Positions 33,079 through 38,010 of a stretch of DNA of 38,010 bases are shown here, one piece after another (position 1 is the stretch's first letter; each line of letters begins with the position of its first letter). The translations under genes and the position numbers were made by a program. The notes below the pieces were generated by a model. It saw only the letters and a program-made list of their open reading frames with translations, was not told the origin of the DNA and did not search any database. This DNA comes from Dictyobacter formicarum (lineage in GTDB: Bacteria; Chloroflexota; Ktedonobacteria; Ktedonobacterales; Ktedonobacteraceae), in the NCBI RefSeq assembly GCF_016587435.1, contig NZ_BNJJ01000043.1, positions 1-38,010 of the forward strand. The letters run 5' to 3'.

Positions 33079-33870
33079 ATGTCAGCTATTTACAAATATC
33101 CTCGCACACCCCATATTGAAGGTTCTGGCATTCAAGATGGCGACGAAGATCTGTCTATCTTGCCGTTTCGTGAGCTGCTTGGGAAGCAACTGGTGGTGGA
33201 GGAGAAAGTTGACGGAGCGAATAGTGCCCTGAGTTGCGATGAAACGGGACAATTGCTCTTGCAGAGTCGTGGCCACTATCTGACTGGTGGGCCGCGCGAA
33301 GCCCAGTTTCAGCTGTTTAAAACCTGGGCCTATAGTTATAGTGCTGATTTCCAGCGCGTGCTGGCTGATCGCTATATTCTCTATGGCGAATGGCTCTACG
33401 CCAAACATACCGTCTTCTATACCGACCTCCCACACTATTTTCTGGAGTTTGATATTTATGATAAAAGCACAGCTACATTTCTAAGTACTGAACGGCGACA
33501 AGTCTTTTTAAAGCAGCTCCCATTTGTGGTTTCGGTCAGAGTACTCTATCAGGGCCAGCTACAAAAGTTACAGCAGCTACAGGCGCTGCTGACACGCTCT
33601 CCTTATATTGCTGATAATCATTTAGAGCGCCTGCGCACGCTGTGTGAGGAAAAACAACTGCGTAGCGAGCAGGCCCTTAGAGAGACCGATCCCAGCAACC
33701 GGATGGAAGGTCTCTACATTAAAGTTGAAGATGATGGTTGTGTGCAGGAACGCTGGAAATACGTGCGCAACAGCTTTAAGCAGGCCATCCAGAACTCAGA
33801 CACACATTGGATGAATCGCCCACTCATCCCTAATCTTCTGCGGCAGGGAGCCTCCCTGTTTTCAAACTAA
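33079..33870 (+). CDS. ATP-dependent RNA ligase (nucleotidyltransferase superfamily)
   Basis: The 263-aa protein has the covalent nucleotidyltransferase motifs in order: motif I EEKVDGAN with the adenylated Lys K43, motif III-like YGEWLYAKH (E104), FLEFDIYD, motif IV MEGLYIKVEDD (E210), and motif V RWKYVR (K227). Its size and the absence of OB-fold or DNA-ligase domains point to the RNA ligase branch (Rnl2/Rnl5-like), which seals 3'-OH and 5'-phosphate RNA ends. A GGAGGATAAGGA ribosome-binding site precedes the ATG. The next gene encodes an HD-phosphoesterase/polynucleotide kinase fusion that could prepare such ends, so the pair looks like an RNA-repair cassette. Confidence 0.88.
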   Translation: MSAIYKYPRTPHIEGSGIQDGDEDLSILPFRELLGKQLVVEEKVDGANSALSCDETGQLLLQSRGHYLTGGPREAQFQLFKTWAYSYSADFQRVLADRYILYGEWLYAKHTVFYTDLPHYFLEFDIYDKSTATFLSTERRQVFLKQLPFVVSVRVLYQGQLQKLQQLQALLTRSPYIADNHLERLRTLCEEKQLRSEQALRETDPSNRMEGLYIKVEDDGCVQERWKYVRNSFKQAIQNSDTHWMNRPLIPNLLRQGASLFSN

Positions 33871-33987
33871 GCACTATACAGAAAATGTGCAGCCAGAGAA
33901 TACAGGATAATTATGTCCTTTTTAAGGCTACGATGTGAATAGCTCTATCTTTCTTAATGACGCAGATAATATAGCGCGAGGTACTCG

Positions 33988-35166
33988 ATGATACATACGC
34001 CATATATGCAGCCACCAGTTCAATTAGATACGGCTCTCTTCCCGTTTTGCCCAGAACCAGCCGGACAGTGGAATCTGGACTGGGAGGCCCTGCAACAACA
34101 GTTTTCGTGGCTACAAGCAATGGCCGGAGTGCCACAATATCCAGCCTATCATGCCGAGGGCGATGTGCTGATACATACCCATATGGTTACGGACGCCCTG
34201 GTCCAGCATGAACAGTGGCGCTCATTGCCGACAGATGAGCGGCAGCTGTTGTTTGCCGCCGCACTCTTACACGATGTTGGCAAACCAGCTTGCACTAAGA
34301 TTGAGCCAGATGGCATGATCAGTTCACGTGGTCACGCACGTCGGGGAGAATTTATCACGCGACGTATCCTCTGGACCGGCGCCGAGCTGGTTACACCAGT
34401 GTCTTTTGCCCAACGTGAATATATTGCCCGCCTGGTACGCCTGCATGGTCTGCCGCTGCAATTCTTGAATCGGACCAGTCCAGAGAAGGCGGTCATTGAA
34501 GCCAGCCAGAGCGTGCGACTGGATCACCTGGCATTGTTAGCAGAAGCCGATGTACGCGGCCGCATCTGTGCTGATCAGGTAGAATTACTGGAGCGCGTCG
34601 AGCTCTTCCGACTACTGTGTCAGGAGCAAGCATGCTATATGGCGCCACGGACCTTTGCATCGGATTATAGCCGCTTTGTATATCTTCACAGTACACAGGG
34701 TTATCCTGATTACGCCGCCTATGACGATACCAGCTTTGAAGTTGTGCTGTTATCAGGCTTACCAGGGGTCGGTAAAGATTACTGGCTACAGCGCCACTAC
34801 ACTACCTGGCCCGTCATCTCATTGGATGCCATTCGGAAAGAACTGAAAGTTACCGCGTTGGGCGATCAGGGCCACGTAGTACAACTGGCACGCGAACGAG
34901 CACGGGGATATATGCGTCAGAAACAATCCTTTGTCTGGAATGCCACTAATACCACCCGCTTATTGCGCCAGCAACTAACCGATTTTTTTATCTCTTATAA
35001 AGCTCGTGTCCATATCGTATATTTAGAGGCCCCTTATGACGTCATAATAAAGAGAAACAATGAAAGGAGTGCCAGTATACCTGTAGCTATTATTAATAAG
35101 CTTTTAGACAAATTGGAGGTGCCCGATATTACAGAGGCGCACCAGGTTGAGTGGATTAACAACTAG
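33988..35166 (+). CDS. HD phosphoesterase-polynucleotide kinase fusion (HD-Pnk)
   Basis: The 392-aa protein has two end-healing modules. Residues about 55-230 form an HD domain with metal-binding residues visible as H63/H65, the H95-D96 doublet (ALLHDVGKP), H116, H153 and D188. Residues about 250-392 form a T4-Pnk-like P-loop kinase: GLPGVGKD (K263, D264), SLDAIRKEL with D280 as probable base, and FVWNATNTTR. The family (HD-Pnk, characterised in Runella) removes 2',3'-phosphates and adds a 5'-phosphate to nucleic acid ends. With the RNA ligase 117 bp upstream, it can supply sealable ends. The start has GCGAGG about 6 bp upstream. Confidence 0.88.
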   Translation: MIHTPYMQPPVQLDTALFPFCPEPAGQWNLDWEALQQQFSWLQAMAGVPQYPAYHAEGDVLIHTHMVTDALVQHEQWRSLPTDERQLLFAAALLHDVGKPACTKIEPDGMISSRGHARRGEFITRRILWTGAELVTPVSFAQREYIARLVRLHGLPLQFLNRTSPEKAVIEASQSVRLDHLALLAEADVRGRICADQVELLERVELFRLLCQEQACYMAPRTFASDYSRFVYLHSTQGYPDYAAYDDTSFEVVLLSGLPGVGKDYWLQRHYTTWPVISLDAIRKELKVTALGDQGHVVQLARERARGYMRQKQSFVWNATNTTRLLRQQLTDFFISYKARVHIVYLEAPYDVIIKRNNERSASIPVAIINKLLDKLEVPDITEAHQVEWINN

Positions 35167-35386
35167 CTAGAAAGGAGCATACCTGCCAGCCACTTTCTTA
35201 ATAAACAGCACATCATAGATGTGAAGAAGAATATTCCAACATGTAGCCCTATCGTGACGAGAGTTGAGGACAGGTTATTTCCCACAACAATCTCGGAAAA
35301 ACAGGCATCAGTATTGTCGCTGCCAATCACACCTATTTTGCAGCGAGCCTGACCGTCTGACGATTCGTATCTTCGAGGAGTTAAAC
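35167..35386. other. Intergenic region before the peptide-type ABC genes
   Basis: About 220 bp with no hairpin after the HD-Pnk stop and no RNA gene visible. The open frame of the next gene extends back to 35264, but that extension is Cys/Arg-rich, lacks a ribosome-binding site and precedes a good signal peptide, so it is not taken as coding. Confidence 0.4.
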
Positions 35387-37093
35387 ATGTTCGCGAACAT
35401 CCGACACCGCTATCGGCTCACAACACTCATTCTTTCTGGCGTGACGATATTGACGCTGCTCTTGAGCGCCTGTACGCCAGCTGGCACAGCGAATAAGCCA
35501 TCCCAGAGCAACAATACCAACGTTACCAATGGTGGAACCTGGATCGATGACCTCGTGAATGAGCCAGATTCGTTTATTCCAAATGCAACGGTACAGACCT
35601 TTGCCCAGATGGTGATGCAGGCCCTGTATGCGCCGCTGTTCATTGGTGATGCTCAGGGCCAGATTCATCCTGCCCTGGCAACGCGCATACCCACGGTAGC
35701 CAATAGCGATATCAGCCAGGATCAAAAGACCTGGACCTTCCACCTGCGCCCCAATCTAGTCTGGTCCGATGGGCAACCCCTGAATGCCGATGATGTTCTA
35801 TTTACCTGGCAACTCTGGAAAAATCCCAAGTTTGCCGCCTCTAATACAAACGTCATCAATCATATTCAGTCAGCTGAAGTCTCATCAGACAAGCTATCGA
35901 TTACATTCCATCTAAAAGATGCCTTTGCTCCATTTTTGACCGCCTGGACCGATGGCGGCTTTGCTCCACTTCCCAAGCATCACTTTGCAAGTATTCCGCC
36001 AGACCAGATTAAGAAGTCCGCGGATAATCGCTCGCCCAGCGTGGTCAGTGGACCATTTATGATGTCGGAAAGCAAGCCCGGTGACCACTATACCGTTGTG
36101 CGTAACCCCAAATACTATCGAGCCGCCGAACATCTACCACACCTGGATAAAATCATTTTCCGCGCGGTTGGCAATCAGGCGACAATCCTGGAGGACCTGA
36201 AATCGGGGGCAATCGATTCGGCATGGTTCCTGGATGCATCAAAGATTCCTGCTTATAAAAAGCTCAGTAATTATCAGTTGATTCAAACGACCTCGGCGGG
36301 CTATGAAGCGATCCACTTCAATGAAAACAATCCGGCCTTAAAGGATGTCAATGTACGACAGGCCGTTGCCATGGCTGTGGACCGCCAGCAGTTGATTCAG
36401 GTCGCACGCCAGGGGTCGGCCCAGCCCATCTGTACAGACCATAGCGCAGCTTACAAACCCGGCTATCAGGAAGATGCTAAATGTCCCGAGTTTAACATTG
36501 ATGCCGCCAATAAGCTGCTGGATAATGCGGGTTGGAAGCTAGGACCAGATAAGGTCCGACAGAAAAATGGCTTGCGCCTGGAATTTCAATATTCTACGAC
36601 TGCCAATAATGCCTGGCGCGAAGAGGATGAGACGATCATCCAATCAACGCTCCAGAAGATTGGCATCAAAATTGATATTCACAATTATCCAGCCTCAACC
36701 TTCTTCAGCACCTTCTTACAAGGCGGTAAACCAGGCACCTATGACATGGCAGAGTGGACCAGTAGCTATAACTATGATGCCAACGACGCCTCCAACTATG
36801 GTTGTGACCAGGTCGGCAAGTCCAACTTTAACTGGTACTGTAATCCAGCAATGGATGCCCTGTTTACCAAAGAACAGCAGACTACCGATCCCAATGCACG
36901 CCAGCAGGTGTTCAACCAGATTCACGATATCCTGTTGAAGGATTTCCCTACCGTTACCCTGTTTAGTGCCAATGACCTTTCCGTCGCGATCAATGGTACC
37001 CACAACTACAAACCAGGTCCATTTGTGGCCTCTGAGACGGTCAACATAATGGATTGGTGGTGTGATAACGGGACGTGTCCCGCGAAGGGCTAG
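35387..37093 (+). CDS. Peptide/nickel-type ABC transporter substrate-binding lipoprotein
   Basis: I start at ATG 35387 (568 aa), preceded by GAGGAG. The signal peptide ends in the lipobox TLLLSAC (C28), with a Gln/Asn/Thr linker after it. The mature protein is SBP family 5 (OppA/DppA-like): MQALYAPLF, KTWTFHLRPNLVWSDGQPLNADDVLFTW, VVRNPKYYR near the hinge, KDVNVRQAVAMAVDRQQLI. It binds oligopeptides or related solutes outside the membrane; the exact ligand is not readable. The DppB-like permease starts 63 bp downstream after a hairpin. Confidence 0.93.
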   Translation: MFANIRHRYRLTTLILSGVTILTLLLSACTPAGTANKPSQSNNTNVTNGGTWIDDLVNEPDSFIPNATVQTFAQMVMQALYAPLFIGDAQGQIHPALATRIPTVANSDISQDQKTWTFHLRPNLVWSDGQPLNADDVLFTWQLWKNPKFAASNTNVINHIQSAEVSSDKLSITFHLKDAFAPFLTAWTDGGFAPLPKHHFASIPPDQIKKSADNRSPSVVSGPFMMSESKPGDHYTVVRNPKYYRAAEHLPHLDKIIFRAVGNQATILEDLKSGAIDSAWFLDASKIPAYKKLSNYQLIQTTSAGYEAIHFNENNPALKDVNVRQAVAMAVDRQQLIQVARQGSAQPICTDHSAAYKPGYQEDAKCPEFNIDAANKLLDNAGWKLGPDKVRQKNGLRLEFQYSTTANNAWREEDETIIQSTLQKIGIKIDIHNYPASTFFSTFLQGGKPGTYDMAEWTSSYNYDANDASNYGCDQVGKSNFNWYCNPAMDALFTKEQQTTDPNARQQVFNQIHDILLKDFPTVTLFSANDLSVAINGTHNYKPGPFVASETVNIMDWWCDNGTCPAKG

Positions 37094-37099
37094 CAGAGT

Positions 37100-37131
37100 C
37101 GAAGGTTGGGGCGTCACTCCCCCAACCTTCG
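37100..37131 (+). terminator. Intercistronic hairpin between binding protein and permease
   Basis: CGAAGGTTGGGG and CCCCAACCTTCG (arms 37100-37111 and 37120-37131) form a perfect 12-bp stem with an 8-nt loop, 6 bp after the stop. It lacks a U-run, so it probably protects or attenuates, keeping binding protein in excess over permease. Confidence 0.65.
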
Positions 37132-37156
37132 TACCCTCGATGGAAGGATAATGTCT

Positions 37157-38010
37157 ATGGGGCAATACTTAATACGGCGGCTGCTACAGGCCATTCCTCT
37201 GTTAATTTTTACCTCGATCTTGATGTTCTTGCTGATCCATGCCATACCAGGTGGGCCAGAGGCCGTATATGATAATCCTAATCTGGATGCGGCGGGTCGG
37301 CAGGCTTTGCGCGCCAGTTTTGGTCTCAACGACCCGCTGCCGGTGCAATACTTGAAATGGGTGGGCAACGCGTTACATGGCAACTTCGGCAACTCGCTCT
37401 ACACCAGCCAGCCGGTCAGCGACGTGCTGACCCAGCGCTTTCCAGCCACGCTGGAACTGTTTATCTGCGCCTTTATACTTTCGCTGCTGCTAACGGTTCT
37501 CCTGGGTACCGTTTCAGCCGCCTACCAGGGAAAATCGCTGGACTATACAATTACGACCCTGGCTTATTTTGGGATCTCAATGCCGATTTTTTTACTTGGA
37601 CTGATCATGCAGGACGTGTTCGCCTCCACCCTGAACTGGCTGCCACCCTCGGGAACGGCGACCCTGGGTTATACGTTTAGTCCGTTCAATGCGTTTCTGG
37701 ATCATCTGATGCACCTGGCGATGCCGGTGGTGGTGCTGGCCGTCACCTTTACCGCGCGCTGGAGCCGCTATCTGCGAACCAGCATGATCGATGTGTCCAG
37801 GCAGGACTATATGCGTACCGGACGAGCTAAAGGTGTGGCTCCGGGGAGGTTGTTGCTGCGACACGCGCTGCGCAACGCCGTCATTCCCTTAATTACGATC
37901 GTGGCCATTGATTTTGGCTCGGTCGCGGGTGGGGCCGCAATCACCGAGGGCGTATTTGCCTGGCCAGGCATGGGACAACTCTTTATTGATTCGCTTAATA
38001 GACGCGATTA
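37157..38010 (+). CDS. Peptide-type ABC transporter permease (DppB/OppB-like), 3' end outside window
   Basis: An open frame of 284 codons runs from ATG 37157 to the window edge; GGAAGGA is 8 bp upstream (an ATG at 37151 is too close). The start MGQYLIRRLLQAIPLLIFTSILMFLLIHAIPGGP is the typical DppB N-terminus with the first membrane helix. LNDPLPVQYLKWV follows, then GNFGNSLYTSQPV. The ATPase-coupling segment is YMRTGRAKGVAPGRLLLRHALRNAVIPLIT, and EGVFAWPGMGQL is near the edge. It forms the import channel with a DppC-like partner expected just downstream. Only the last few tens of residues are missing. Confidence 0.93.
   Translation, partial: MGQYLIRRLLQAIPLLIFTSILMFLLIHAIPGGPEAVYDNPNLDAAGRQALRASFGLNDPLPVQYLKWVGNALHGNFGNSLYTSQPVSDVLTQRFPATLELFICAFILSLLLTVLLGTVSAAYQGKSLDYTITTLAYFGISMPIFLLGLIMQDVFASTLNWLPPSGTATLGYTFSPFNAFLDHLMHLAMPVVVLAVTFTARWSRYLRTSMIDVSRQDYMRTGRAKGVAPGRLLLRHALRNAVIPLITIVAIDFGSVAGGAAITEGVFAWPGMGQLFIDSLNRRD

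Noticed and set aside
35264..35386. Longer N-terminus for the peptide-binding lipoprotein
   Set aside because: It would bury a good signal peptide and lipobox behind 41 residues; GAGGAG precedes the ATG at 35387.
1..38010. CRISPR array, tRNA/rRNA genes, integrase, transposase or phage genes
   Set aside because: None was recognised by reading both strands; no spaced short repeats with unique spacers and no cloverleaf with CCA end were seen. A tRNA scan would settle the RNA part.

Overview
The window looks like a chromosomal segment of a Gram-positive-type (monoderm) bacterium, most plausibly a Chloroflexota of the Ktedonobacteria kind. That assignment is inferred from gene content only: a T-box leader, lipoprotein signal peptides, a large membrane Ser/Thr kinase with an Ala/Thr/Gln stalk, a secreted S53 (kumamolisin-type) peptidase, F420-type oxidoreductases, NarL-type two-component genes and a fused molybdenum hydroxylase. 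I saw no tRNA, rRNA, CRISPR array, transposase or phage gene.

Layout. 1-7400: an edge-truncated acidic protein, an acidic-tailed hypothetical, a NarL/LuxR-type histidine kinase and response regulator, a convergent transmembrane Ser/Thr kinase, and a membrane-anchored LysM-like protein. 7846-13528 (minus): an apparent purine operon of adenine deaminase, a molybdenum-hydroxylase FAD subunit with a single-base frameshift, and a [2Fe-2S]+molybdopterin fusion whose molybdenum-site motifs are not recognisable. 13871-15119 (plus): a small hypothetical coupled to a URO-D-superfamily protein. 15242-16663 (minus): a class III aminotransferase. 16664-17554 has no gene and carries a roughly 260-370 bp inverted-repeat (MITE-like) element. 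17555-22804 (minus): one T-box leader followed by two different prolyl-tRNA synthetases (archaeal/eukaryal type, then bacterial type with an editing insertion), a GNAT acetyltransferase and argJ. 22918-25265: a cupin, an HxlR regulator, a methyltransferase and a cupredoxin lipoprotein. 25361-27187 (minus): an S53 peptidase. 27734-31170 (plus): a four-gene osmoprotectant (OpuC/ProXVW-like) ABC transporter, followed by a previously uncalled 49-aa membrane peptide. 31544-32926: an LLM-class and a PPOX-class flavin/F420 enzyme. 33079-35166: a putative RNA-repair pair, an ATP-dependent RNA ligase and an HD-phosphoesterase/polynucleotide-kinase fusion. 35387-end: a peptide-type ABC binding protein and the start of its permease.

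Strongest points for follow-up: (i) two structurally different ProRS genes in tandem behind one proline-type T-box, with argJ downstream; (ii) the RNA ligase plus HD-Pnk cassette; (iii) the molybdenum hydroxylase locus, with degenerate active-site motifs and a frameshifted partner; (iv) several gene ends marked by unusually long perfect inverted repeats (20-27 bp arms), one lying inside the kinase coding sequence. Several automatic start choices were corrected to starts with good ribosome-binding sites; these are noted per gene. All functional assignments come from reading motifs by eye and no database search was run.
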